Part shown: positions 6,422 through 13,186 of the stretch, in pieces
How the letters are laid out: each line of letters starts with the position of its first letter
Numbering within the stretch: the stretch's first letter is position 1
Origin: Bacteroidota bacterium
GTDB taxonomy: Bacteria; Bacteroidota; Bacteroidia; Flavobacteriales; Weeksellaceae
Direction of reading: 5' to 3'
DNA: 17,065 bases
NCBI GenBank assembly: GCA_023388015.1
Contig: JAEWHB010000158.1
Span: forward strand, 1-17,065
The notes under the pieces: model-generated
What the model was told of the DNA's origin: nothing
The model's input: only the letters and a program-made list of their open reading frames with translations
Database searches by the model: none
Position numbers and translations under genes: made by a program

Positions 6422-7417
6422 TCAAATTGTTTTCTTCAACTCCTGAAAAAACTTTCTCTCCCGTTCGGACAATCCCATTAACTGATCGGAAAGTTTTTCA
6501 TACATATTTTCTTCGCCGCTTCGGTTTTTGTAAACCCTTGAAATATTGAGTGCAAAATCCCGCCATTCGTCACCAATTTCTGTCATTTCTTTTGATAATT
6601 CTTTGAGTTTTGGATTCTTCAGAATTTGAGAAGCTTCCTCCAGAAAAGCCGCATAAATAAAGCGAAATCCGCCACCGCCCGTTCCGATTTCTTCCTGCAT
6701 TCGGATCAATTGTCCCAGATAATGATTGGTTTTCTTTGTGCCCAATTTTTTTGGCCATTTCCGGATGCTTTTCGCCACCCACTTCATGGCATTCACGCCG
6801 ACAATTGGCACCGGAGCCAACATATCCTTGCAGGTTTTTTTGATGCCTTTTTTGATGGCTTGTTCCCAGTCATATTGTGTTGGAACGCTTTCCAGATAAT
6901 ACAAATGTCCTTTTGGCGGCAACGCACCTTGCGCAAATCGAACTTTGGATAACTCTTTCTCGGTGAGTGAAGTTGGGGTTTCCATCACCGGATCGGAAAT
7001 CAAATAGCGGTCGTCCTCTTTTCCGAAAACAACGAGATTGTGCGCGTTGAAATGGAAACGATATTCGTCCGGAAAATAAGTCAAATTATAAACTCCGACT
7101 TGAAGTCCCACGGGAATTCCTTCTTTGAGTTTTTGGTCCAGAATTTTTTGGGCTTCTGCCTCTGATTTGAATCGTTTGTGAATGACTTTGATGCCCAATT
7201 GTTTGGCGAAACGGCGGAAAATGTATCCGGGCATCGGTCGGTAACTGAATCCCGGAGCGAAATTCACTTTTAAAAAAGGTAAATAAACAAAAAACAAACC
7301 GGCTCCGATTCCGAAAACCAAAGGTTCGGAAACTTTTACGCCTTGGTGGTTCATCAAATTTGAAATCACGCCATTTTCACAATGAGCGGATTGTTTGTGT
7401 TGGAATTCAATCTGCAT
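6422..7417 (-). CDS. BtrH-like acyltransferase (BtrH N-terminal domain plus DUF4872-like C-terminus)
   Basis: A 331-residue protein whose N-terminal half matches the BtrH_N family: HCENGVISNLM near the start, then SEPLVFGIGAGLFFVYLP, and a C-terminal half of the DUF4872 kind. Candidate cysteine-protease-like residues are C13, H126 in HFNAHNLVVFG and D142 in RYLISDP, in the usual order Cys-His-Asp. BtrH in butirosin synthesis transfers an acyl group from an ACP thioester onto an acceptor (established for that enzyme). Here, with ACPs, an aryl polyene pathway and DarA/DarB nearby, transfer of the polyene acyl chain from ACP to the dialkylresorcinol hydroxyl is an attractive inference. The LpxL-like acyltransferase at 12306-13175 is the rival candidate. 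No signal peptide is seen, so action is probably cytoplasmic. Confidence 0.82.
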   Translation of the reverse strand: MQIEFQHKQSAHCENGVISNLMNHQGVKVSEPLVFGIGAGLFFVYLPFLKVNFAPGFSYRPMPGYIFRRFAKQLGIKVIHKRFKSEAEAQKILDQKLKEGIPVGLQVGVYNLTYFPDEYRFHFNAHNLVVFGKEDDRYLISDPVMETPTSLTEKELSKVRFAQGALPPKGHLYYLESVPTQYDWEQAIKKGIKKTCKDMLAPVPIVGVNAMKWVAKSIRKWPKKLGTKKTNHYLGQLIRMQEEIGTGGGGFRFIYAAFLEEASQILKNPKLKELSKEMTEIGDEWRDFALNISRVYKNRSGEENMYEKLSDQLMGLSERERKFFQELKKTI

Positions 7418-7498
7418 GAATCGGTTTTTTCACTTTGTCAAGATTAAATTATGAAAAGTCTTGCCAAAGTTTTCATTCGGTTTAAAATAATTGCGAAT

Positions 7499-7903
7499 CT
7501 AATTATTTACGGTAAAATTTTTCAGTTCCTCCACAGAAATTTCAAAAACATCGGCATATTTTTTCAAAGTTTTGTCCGACAATTTCCGGAACCGTTTGGG
7601 ATTAAAATGACGTTTTACAAACCAACGATGAATGCCCGCATAACTTGCCAGAATCGAAATATCCATTCGGTGAGCTTCCATAAAATAGGCGATGGGACTG
7701 AGTTTGCCCGCAGCAATTTCCTTTTTGGTTTGCTCTACACGTTCCTCAATTAATCGCATGGACTCGTCAAGTGCCATCGATTTTACTTCCCAGCCCGAGC
7801 TTTGAACGGTGGTGTAATTTCCGTTTTCGTCAACTGCATAACAGACTTCCTGCGCAACTTTGGACAGACTGCCATTGTCCTGTGGTACTTCCTCTTTTTT
7901 CAT
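7499..7903 (-). CDS. Conserved-looking hypothetical protein with C-terminal HTH-like region
   Basis: A 134-residue protein, family not recognised by name. Residues about 1-70 are polar and possibly coiled (ESMRLIEERVEQTKKEIAAGK). Residues about 80-130 resemble a Cro/C1-type helix-turn-helix: DISILASYAGIHRWFVKRHF, then KLSDKTLKKYADVFEISVEEL, which recalls the typical ending TLKKLADALGVSVEEL of Xre-like proteins. It is encoded inside the operon, 25 bp after the dehydratase-like gene and 81 bp before the BtrH-like gene, so it is probably co-expressed with pigment synthesis. It could be an autoregulator, or the fold could have been recruited for protein contacts. The turn region is unusually basic (KRHFNPKRFRK). 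Coding status is well supported by context; function is uncertain. Confidence 0.62.
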   Translation of the reverse strand: MKKEEVPQDNGSLSKVAQEVCYAVDENGNYTTVQSSGWEVKSMALDESMRLIEERVEQTKKEIAAGKLSPIAYFMEAHRMDISILASYAGIHRWFVKRHFNPKRFRKLSDKTLKKYADVFEISVEELKNFTVNN

Positions 7904-7928
7904 CGGTCTACATTTTAAACTTAAAATT

Positions 7929-8384
7929 CTACAACTCGCGTATCTGCAAAATCATTTTCATTTCGGTGGTAAAAGCCAGTTCAGAATTTACAGTTGTCTC
8001 GGCGATAACATTGCAAATTTTCAAATTATCGGCATCAAAAACAAGTTCGGTCGAGGTTGTGGTGAAAAGTTCATCTTGTTCTTTGGGTAGAAAATGTACC
8101 ATCATTGAATTGATATGGCTGATGAATCCAATGGAATCTCTGTCTTTGCTCCATAAATTTGCTTTTTCGCCCGAAAAGAAAAATTTTAAAAACACAAAAC
8201 TACTTTGTGCTGCATTTTCGAGCAAACCCAATTCGGAAAAAGATCCATTCGTAAGAAACAAACAGTTTTTATCAATTTTATATTGGGTTTTTGCAACTAG
8301 ATCCTCCACCCGAAGCACTTTGTCGATGCACAAAATCGGTTTTCTGTGCGGAATGAGTTCTTCGATTTCAGGATAGGTTTTCAT
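7929..8384 (-). CDS. FabZ/ApeP-like hot-dog protein, probable 3-hydroxyacyl-ACP dehydratase
   Basis: A 151-residue hot-dog-fold protein. The opening IPHRKPILCIDKVL (residues 11-24) is the FabZ-type LPHRYPFLLVD motif. The central helix GSFSELGLLENAAQSS carries the conserved acid E56 and AQ pair. The catalytic histidine of classical FabZ (in GHFPG) is not seen at the expected place about 14 residues before E56, where the sequence is CLFLTNG. This fits the ApeP/Bacteroidetes subgroup better than true FabZ. Expected role: dehydration of 3-hydroxyacyl-ACP to form polyene double bonds, possibly together with the second hot-dog protein at 10629-11072. It lies between the DarB-like gene (91-bp gap) and the HTH-like gene. 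Family is sure, catalytic competence is not. Confidence 0.82.
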   Translation of the reverse strand: MKTYPEIEELIPHRKPILCIDKVLRVEDLVAKTQYKIDKNCLFLTNGSFSELGLLENAAQSSFVFLKFFFSGEKANLWSKDRDSIGFISHINSMMVHFLPKEQDELFTTTSTELVFDADNLKICNVIAETTVNSELAFTTEMKMILQIREL

Positions 8385-8396
8385 TTTCTATGCAGA

Positions 8397-8431
8397 GTTT
8401 AAAGTTTAATGTTTAAAATTCAATGTTTTCA
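8397..8431. repeat. Heptad repeat (GTTTAAA type)
   Basis: Five 7-bp units in the 91-bp gap between the dehydratase-like and DarB-like genes: GTTTAAA, GTTTAAT, GTTTAAA, ATTCAAT and GTTTTCA. The first three are nearly identical. This is the second heptad-period array in the window (the other is at 4105-4167) but with an unrelated unit. No function can be assigned. Low sequence complexity makes chance a partial explanation. Confidence 0.5.
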
Positions 8432-8475
8432 TTATTCTACCCACATGAACATCCAACTTCCATCATCCAGCTCTT

Positions 8476-9618
8476 TTAGCACACCGTCAAAACCGCACAG
8501 GAATAAGCAAAACGACCGCTTTCCGGAATGCAAAGCAATACTTTTTGTCCTTTTTTCAGTTTTCCGGAATTCATCAATTCTTCGGTTACAATGAAAATGG
8601 AAGCTGCTCCGATGTTTCCAACTTCCGATAAATTATAATACCATTTCTCCACCGGGAAATCCAATCCTACCGCAGCGAACTCCTCTCGCAATCCGTCTTT
8701 AAAATAATTCGAAGAAATATGTGCCAGCACATAATCCATGTCGTTGGGATCGAGATTGTGTTTGTCAAAGGAAGCACGCAAAGATTGCGCTCCTTTTTTC
8801 AGAATAAATTCATCCAGTAACCTTGTGTCTTGTTTCAGGGCAAAAATGGATTGATTCAGCCATTCGTCAGCCGAATATTCCGCCCAGGATTTCAAACTTC
8901 CATCTTCCTGTTTTTCACTTCCTGAATACATACAGGCTTCTATTTCATGGGCATACGAATAAAAATCAATGAATTCAATCCGTAGATTCAATTGGTTTTC
9001 TCTGGGTTTGTTTTCCAAAAGAAACGCCCCTGAACCGTCGGAAAGCATCCAGCGTAAAAATTCTCTTTTAAAAGCCACGATGGGTTTCTCTTCCAATAAT
9101 TTCAGATTTTCCACTTCGTGGTTGAATTTATCGGCGGTCATCCAAATAGAAAAACGTTCAGAACCCGCTGCCACAGCATTGTTCACCGCTCCTGCTTTCA
9201 CCGAAAGAAATGCATAATTCAAAGCATTCATTCCCGAATTACAAAGTCCCATCGAAGTATTGATTTCAATGGATTGATTGGGTTTCAAAACGCCATGCAC
9301 CATGGAAGCGTGCGAGGGCTGAATCTGATCGGCCGAAGTCGTTCCGCAGGAAAGCAATTGCATATCGTTTTTTGTGAAATTTTCGTCAAAAAGTCCTTCG
9401 ACTGCTTTGGCGGTGATTTCAGCGTTGGTATGGGTAGGTTTTCCATTTTTGTCCAGTGCGTAATAGCGGGTTTTGATTCCGTTATTACGTAATATCAAAG
9501 CCCTTGCTTTGGAAGGTTTTCCGTTTACCAATCCCAGATAATCTTCCATTTCATCATTCTGAATAGGTTCATTTGGAAGATAAGTGGACGATTTGGTGAT
9601 ATATACTTCATTCATCAT
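8476..9618 (-). CDS. darB: KAS III-like ketosynthase, DarB-type (dialkylresorcinol formation)
   Basis: A 380-residue KAS III-like enzyme. Nucleophile C126 lies in NTSMGLCNSGMNA; the histidine is in VLAHISSNYF and the asparagine in EVGNIGAASI, giving the Cys-His-Asn triad of the FabH family. DarB-type enzymes condense two acyl-thioester-derived units to a cyclohexanedione that DarA aromatises to a dialkylresorcinol. The gene lies 15 bp downstream of the DarA gene, which is why I give it the darB name rather than its paralogue at 11069-12208. The two share the motif GLVNGKPS.AR and the ending PESGRF, and the choice between them is not certain. The start may be either of two adjacent ATGs (9618 or 9615). 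An alternative reading frame across the stop is noted among the findings. Confidence 0.78.
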   Translation of the reverse strand: MMNEVYITKSSTYLPNEPIQNDEMEDYLGLVNGKPSKARALILRNNGIKTRYYALDKNGKPTHTNAEITAKAVEGLFDENFTKNDMQLLSCGTTSADQIQPSHASMVHGVLKPNQSIEINTSMGLCNSGMNALNYAFLSVKAGAVNNAVAAGSERFSIWMTADKFNHEVENLKLLEEKPIVAFKREFLRWMLSDGSGAFLLENKPRENQLNLRIEFIDFYSYAHEIEACMYSGSEKQEDGSLKSWAEYSADEWLNQSIFALKQDTRLLDEFILKKGAQSLRASFDKHNLDPNDMDYVLAHISSNYFKDGLREEFAAVGLDFPVEKWYYNLSEVGNIGAASIFIVTEELMNSGKLKKGQKVLLCIPESGRFAYSCAVLTVC

Positions 9619-9633
9619 TAAAAAAACTAAATT

Positions 9634-10539
9634 CTAAACTCCTTGATAATATTTGATTTGTTTTTTCCTTTTCCACCAAAATATGGGGGTAGTAAGGTTA
9701 AACAATATTAAAACAATTGGCGAAATTACCCAAATTGCAAGCATCAAATAAAACTTGTATACGCTGACCCAAAACTTTCGTTTCTGTGGGTTTTTGCTGA
9801 TAATCCGCGAGAAAACCGTAAACAAACGGTTGCCAACTTTCTCTACTTTAACTAAAAAAGGCCGGATTTCCACGGCTCCGTTTTTGACCAAATCTTCCTG
9901 CATTCCTTCGTAATTTCCCAATTTTGCAAAAGGCAAAATGATCTCTCCGAATTTGGAAGCGGAATTAATTTCTTCATTCGAAACCCCTGCTTTGGGCCAA
10001 GGTTTGGGCGAAATTTTATTTCCCGTCTGAAGCCAGTTCAAAATGGTAATTACACTGGTGTAATTGTCGTGTCGGTCTACCAGCGCGACATTTCCGACTA
10101 AATTTACATTTAATTCTTTGAAATAAACTTTCAGTTTTTCCTGTGAAAGCATCCACATATTTCGGGTGCCCGAAACGGTAATAAGTGGTTTGCCTGACAA
10201 TAATTTCGGAGCGAATTCACTTTTCAGAAAAGAAATAATCGGAATGGAAGGTGTCAGAAACCAAACCTGGTATCCGAAAATAATCAAGTCGTAATCTTTG
10301 TTCAGAATCTCATCTGATGGTTTTTCCAATTCCACCGGAACCTGTAAATAAGATTCTGGAAAGGTGTCAAAAAACACGTCAGACGGCCAAGGAAAAGGAA
10401 AATCTTTTTTGGGTTTAATTTGATAATAAGTAACCGTGAATTCTTCCTGATTATCCCGGAAAGGTTTCGTTAGATTTTTGACGATTTCTTCTAATTGTCC
10501 TGTTTGGGTATAATAAGTGACAAGAATGTTTTTGGCCAT
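9634..10539 (-). CDS. darA: DarA-type dialkylresorcinol aromatase, flavodoxin-like with C-terminal membrane helix
   Basis: A 301-residue protein. The N-terminus MAKNILVTYYTQTGQLEEI has a flavodoxin-like FMN phosphate loop (TQTGQ, residues 11-15). DLIIFGYQVWFLTPSIPII and GKPLITVSGTRNMWM continue the flavodoxin/NADPH-reductase fold. At the C-terminus a hydrophobic segment at about residues 264-289 (YLMLAIWVISPIVLILF) is followed by the basic tail KRKKQIKYY, suggesting membrane attachment. From family knowledge, DarA acts with the ketosynthase DarB, turning the cyclic dione into a 2,5-dialkylresorcinol. The flavin fold suits an oxidative aromatisation. It is immediately upstream of the KAS III gene, and its own start (10539) follows an 89-bp gap with a hairpin and a -7 motif, so the pair may have an internal promoter. 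Naming rests on overall resemblance and context. Confidence 0.82.
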   Translation of the reverse strand: MAKNILVTYYTQTGQLEEIVKNLTKPFRDNQEEFTVTYYQIKPKKDFPFPWPSDVFFDTFPESYLQVPVELEKPSDEILNKDYDLIIFGYQVWFLTPSIPIISFLKSEFAPKLLSGKPLITVSGTRNMWMLSQEKLKVYFKELNVNLVGNVALVDRHDNYTSVITILNWLQTGNKISPKPWPKAGVSNEEINSASKFGEIILPFAKLGNYEGMQEDLVKNGAVEIRPFLVKVEKVGNRLFTVFSRIISKNPQKRKFWVSVYKFYLMLAIWVISPIVLILFNLTTPIFWWKRKKQIKYYQGV

Positions 10540-10557
10540 TTCGATGCAGGATTTTTA

Positions 10558-10565
10558 CAAAAATA
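10558..10565 (-). promoter_or_regulatory. Candidate -7 box upstream of darA
   Basis: The minus strand reads TATTTTTG, an exact TAnnTTTG, 18 bp before the darA ATG at 10539. No TTTG is found about 19 bp further upstream, so only half of the Bacteroidetes promoter consensus is present. If real, it would give the darA-darB pair separate expression with a very short leader. Confidence 0.3.
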
Positions 10566-10594
10566 ACCAATTAATTAAATTTAGAGATTTTAAA

Positions 10595-10613
10595 TTAGGG
10601 TGAACACACCTAA
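10595..10613 (-). terminator. Small hairpin between dehydratase and darA
   Basis: An imperfect inverted repeat lies 15 bp after the dehydratase stop codon. On the minus strand TTAGGTG, loop TGTT, then CACCCTAA form a seven-pair stem with one bulged C. The following minus-strand sequence, TTTAAAATC, is only weakly U-rich. It could be a weak terminator, attenuator or mRNA-stabilising 3' end, but the stem is short. Confidence 0.35.
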
Positions 10614-10628
10614 ATTATTTTGAAAGTA

Positions 10629-11072
10629 TTATTCCATTTCTTTTGCGATAATGGTTCGCATTTCGCCGTTGGCAATGAGTTTTCCGTTTAGGAAAACTTC
10701 GCCTGCAACCATAGTTACACCCATAATTTGTTGTAAAACTGTAATTCGTGTCCGTATTTCTTCACCGACTTTCGGAAGGGCGAAAATTTCAATGTTTTTG
10801 ATGGAGCCAATGTAGCCGACCGGTGCGGGTTCATTTCTCAAGAAGAAATTATAACCCTGATGAAGTGCGATGCTTTGAGCAAAATGTTCAATAACACCCG
10901 ACTCTAGCAATTCATTTTTACTGTTAACCAGAATATGACCTTCGGGCACCGTAAATCCCGATAAAATCTCCTTTTCTGAATGCTCATAAATGGCATCGAC
11001 CAACACAAATGGTGGTCTTTGTGGAATGAGATTCAGGATTTGTTCGGGCGATGATATGATGGCTTGGCTCAT
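10629..11072 (-). CDS. FabZ/ApeI-like 3-hydroxyacyl-ACP dehydratase
   Basis: A 147-residue hot-dog-fold protein. IPQRPPFVLVDAIYE (residues 16-30) is the FabZ entrance motif. H46 in VPEGHILV and E62 in SGVIEHFAQS are the likely catalytic pair, though 16 residues apart rather than the usual 14. It should dehydrate 3-hydroxyacyl-ACP and so introduce the conjugated double bonds of the polyene after the FabG-type reduction. Its ATG overlaps the TGA of the upstream KAS III gene by 4 bp (ATGA), a sign of translational coupling. The other hot-dog gene (7929-8384) is quite divergent from it and lacks the histidine, so the two may form a heteromer or have different substrates. Confidence 0.87.
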   Translation of the reverse strand: MSQAIISSPEQILNLIPQRPPFVLVDAIYEHSEKEILSGFTVPEGHILVNSKNELLESGVIEHFAQSIALHQGYNFFLRNEPAPVGYIGSIKNIEIFALPKVGEEIRTRITVLQQIMGVTMVAGEVFLNGKLIANGEMRTIIAKEME

Positions 11073-12208
11073 ACAACTTCTAATAAGCCGTAAACATAAG
11101 AAAATCTACCGCTTTCAGGAACGGATAAAAGAATTTTTTCACCTTTTTTTAATCGTCCCGAATAAAATAATTCTTCCAATTGCAGGTAAATAGAGGCAGA
11201 GCCAATGTTTCCGAACTTTTCCAAATTGACATACCATTTTTCAAGCGGAATTTGGATTCCGGCTTTGATAAAGCCTTCATTCAGACGGTCGTGGAAATAA
11301 TAGGAAGAAATATGCGGAAGGAAATAATCGATTTCTTCCGGTTTTGTATGGTTTTCGTTTAAAATTTTCTGAATGCTTTCGGCTCCTTTTTCGATGATGT
11401 GTTCGTCCAGTAATTTGATGTCTTGTTTGATGGCAAAAATCGATTCGCTAAGCCATTTATCAGGGTCGGTGTCACTCCATGAAGTCAGGCTACCGTCGGC
11501 ATTTTTGACCGCACCGGCATACATACAGGTTTCGAGTTCATTGGCAAAAGAAATTCCTTTTATCCAATTGATTTTCAGTGAAATGCTTTCTGAATTAGGT
11601 TCGTTGCTCAACAGCATCGCACCGGCTCCATCCGAAAGCATCCAGCGCAAAAAATCCTTTTCAAATGCAATCACCGGATTTTGTTCAAGTTCGGCTAATT
11701 TTTCCGCTTCATTGTTGAATTTATCGGCTTTCAGCCAGGAGGAAACACGCTCAGATCCCGTTGCAATAGCGGCTTTTGCACTCCCCGAAGCAATGGCCAT
11801 AAATCCGTATTTCAAAGCATTCATGCCCGAAGTGCAGATTCCGGTTGCGGAATTTATTTCGAGTGGTTTTTGTTGCCAAGCGCCATGAACCATACTTGCG
11901 TGCGAGGGCAGAAGCTGATCGGGAGTGGAAGTTCCGCAGGATAAAATTTCGATTTCTTGAGGTGAAATTCCGGAGATTTCGATCAGGTTTTTAATTGCCC
12001 CGAGGGTAAGTTCTGTATTGTTGTGCGTCAGATTACCGCTTTTGTCGATGGCGTAGAAACGTTGCAGAATGCGGTTGTTTCTCAGAACGATGGAGCGCGC
12101 ACGCGAAGGTTTTCCGTTTACCATACCTAAAACACTTTCCATACTGTCGTTGGTTACCGGTTCGTTTGGAAGAAATTTAGATATCGCTTTGATGTAAACG
12201 TTTTGCAT
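11069..12208 (-). CDS. KAS III-like ketosynthase, paralogue of the DarB-like enzyme
   Basis: A 379-residue FabH-family enzyme with C125 in NSATGICTSGMNAL, histidine in FLPHISSYYF and asparagine in EKFGNIGSASIY. It is closely parallel to the gene at 8476-9618 over its whole length: shared GMVNGKPS.AR, LPSHASMVHG against QPSHASMVHG, FLRWMLSDG.GA, and the same PESGRF ending one residue from equal length. That points to an old duplication inside the cluster. It may start or extend the alkyl or aryl chain, or be the actual resorcinol-forming enzyme; sequence alone does not decide. It is preceded by a 97-bp gap with a -7 box and is coupled by a 4-bp overlap to the dehydratase gene. Confidence 0.88.
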   Translation of the reverse strand: MQNVYIKAISKFLPNEPVTNDSMESVLGMVNGKPSRARSIVLRNNRILQRFYAIDKSGNLTHNNTELTLGAIKNLIEISGISPQEIEILSCGTSTPDQLLPSHASMVHGAWQQKPLEINSATGICTSGMNALKYGFMAIASGSAKAAIATGSERVSSWLKADKFNNEAEKLAELEQNPVIAFEKDFLRWMLSDGAGAMLLSNEPNSESISLKINWIKGISFANELETCMYAGAVKNADGSLTSWSDTDPDKWLSESIFAIKQDIKLLDEHIIEKGAESIQKILNENHTKPEEIDYFLPHISSYYFHDRLNEGFIKAGIQIPLEKWYVNLEKFGNIGSASIYLQLEELFYSGRLKKGEKILLSVPESGRFSYVYGLLEVV

Positions 12209-12252
12209 TTTTGAAGGATTGAGTTCGGGTTGTTTAAGTTTTGAAAAGGACG

Positions 12253-12260
12253 CAAAGATA
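12253..12260 (-). promoter_or_regulatory. Candidate -7 box upstream of the first KAS III gene
   Basis: The minus strand reads TATCTTTG, followed by CG, an exact TAnnTTTG. It would give a 5' leader of roughly 35-40 bases before ATG 12208. The -33 TTTG is missing at the expected distance. It lies in the 97-bp gap after the acyltransferase stop, one of the wider gaps in the right half of the operon, so a separate transcript from here is plausible. Confidence 0.36.
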
Positions 12261-12305
12261 GGATTTTAAAATAAAAACCTGGTTTAAATTTATATTGAGT
12301 AAAGC

Positions 12306-13175
12306 TTAGCCTTTTTTCCAGAAATCATAATAGTTAAACCATTGGAGCGGATATTTTTCCAGCATTTTTTCAATGCTTTTGGTATAAGCTTCCAAAAGTG
12401 ACTGTGCATCACGGTTTTTGAATTCGGCTTTGCGGGCGTAGAGATGATAATGGCGTTTTTTTTCTCGCACCACATAGACAAATAAAACCGGCGTATTGAG
12501 TCGGGAACTCAATAAAAATGGACCGGCCGGGAATTTAGCTTTTTCATCAAAGAGTTCTGCTTCAAGGGTTTTGGTCCCGGGGAAATAACGGTCGCCTGTA
12601 AAGCAGGTAATTTGTTGATTTTCAATAACATTGTGAATGTCAAAAATATGTGACATATCGTCTTTGACAATCACGAATTCAACGTTGGGTTTGGCCATCA
12701 CGCTATCCAAAAGTGATTTGATGGCTTCTCTTTCTTCGTCGGTGGTTACCAGATGGATTTTTTTGTCGAACTCACCCATGAAATGTTGTGCTAGCTCAAA
12801 GTTCCCGACGTGTGCGCTGATCATGATTCCCGCTGATTCATCTTTGGCCAGCTGATGGATATTTTCGATTCCGTCAAATTCGTAGGTGTATTTATGCTCC
12901 AATCCGGCTGCAATGGCGACTTTGTCAATGAGTGTCTGTCCGAAAATATAATTGTTCCGGTAGGTATTAATCAGGCTCTTGAAAACGCTTTGCTTATGCT
13001 TTTGACGGAAATAATTGTAGGTAACACGGGTTTGTTTCGTGTTGAACAAAAAGTAATAAAAAGAAACAAACGCCAGCAAAAAGTATGCGGCGCCAATTCC
13101 TGCTTTTTGTATGAGAATGATGAAAATTTTATATCCGGTGGCCGTGCCTTTGGATTTTCCTTCCCATTCTGCCAT
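12306..13175 (-). CDS. LpxL/HtrB-like lipid acyltransferase
   Basis: A 289-residue membrane-associated acyltransferase of the lipid A lauroyl/myristoyl transferase (LPLAT) superfamily. An N-terminal hydrophobic helix lies at about residues 27-44 (IGAAYFLLAFVSFYYFLF). The catalytic H-x4-E is H122...E127 in SAHVGNFELA. The second block TCFTGDRYFPG and the third FPAGPFLLSSRLNTPVLFVYV follow in family order. Such enzymes transfer acyl chains from ACP to a lipid acceptor at the inner membrane. In aryl polyene and flexirubin clusters a homologue is thought to attach or esterify the polyene chain. Here the acceptor may be the dialkylresorcinol or a lipid (inference). It lies 11 bp after the ACP gene, its probable acyl donor. 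Confidence 0.86.
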   Translation of the reverse strand: MAEWEGKSKGTATGYKIFIILIQKAGIGAAYFLLAFVSFYYFLFNTKQTRVTYNYFRQKHKQSVFKSLINTYRNNYIFGQTLIDKVAIAAGLEHKYTYEFDGIENIHQLAKDESAGIMISAHVGNFELAQHFMGEFDKKIHLVTTDEEREAIKSLLDSVMAKPNVEFVIVKDDMSHIFDIHNVIENQQITCFTGDRYFPGTKTLEAELFDEKAKFPAGPFLLSSRLNTPVLFVYVVREKKRHYHLYARKAEFKNRDAQSLLEAYTKSIEKMLEKYPLQWFNYYDFWKKG

Positions 13176-13186
13176 TTTGATTTTAT

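Noticed and set aside
7771..8376. Plus-strand open frame of about 201 codons
   Set aside because: It spans antisense to two good minus-strand genes and their gap; Ser/Lys-rich with no domain.
11373..11888. Plus-strand open frame of about 171 codons
   Set aside because: Antisense to the KAS III gene with intact catalytic motifs; the Ser/Ala/Pro-rich product is typical of a shadow frame.
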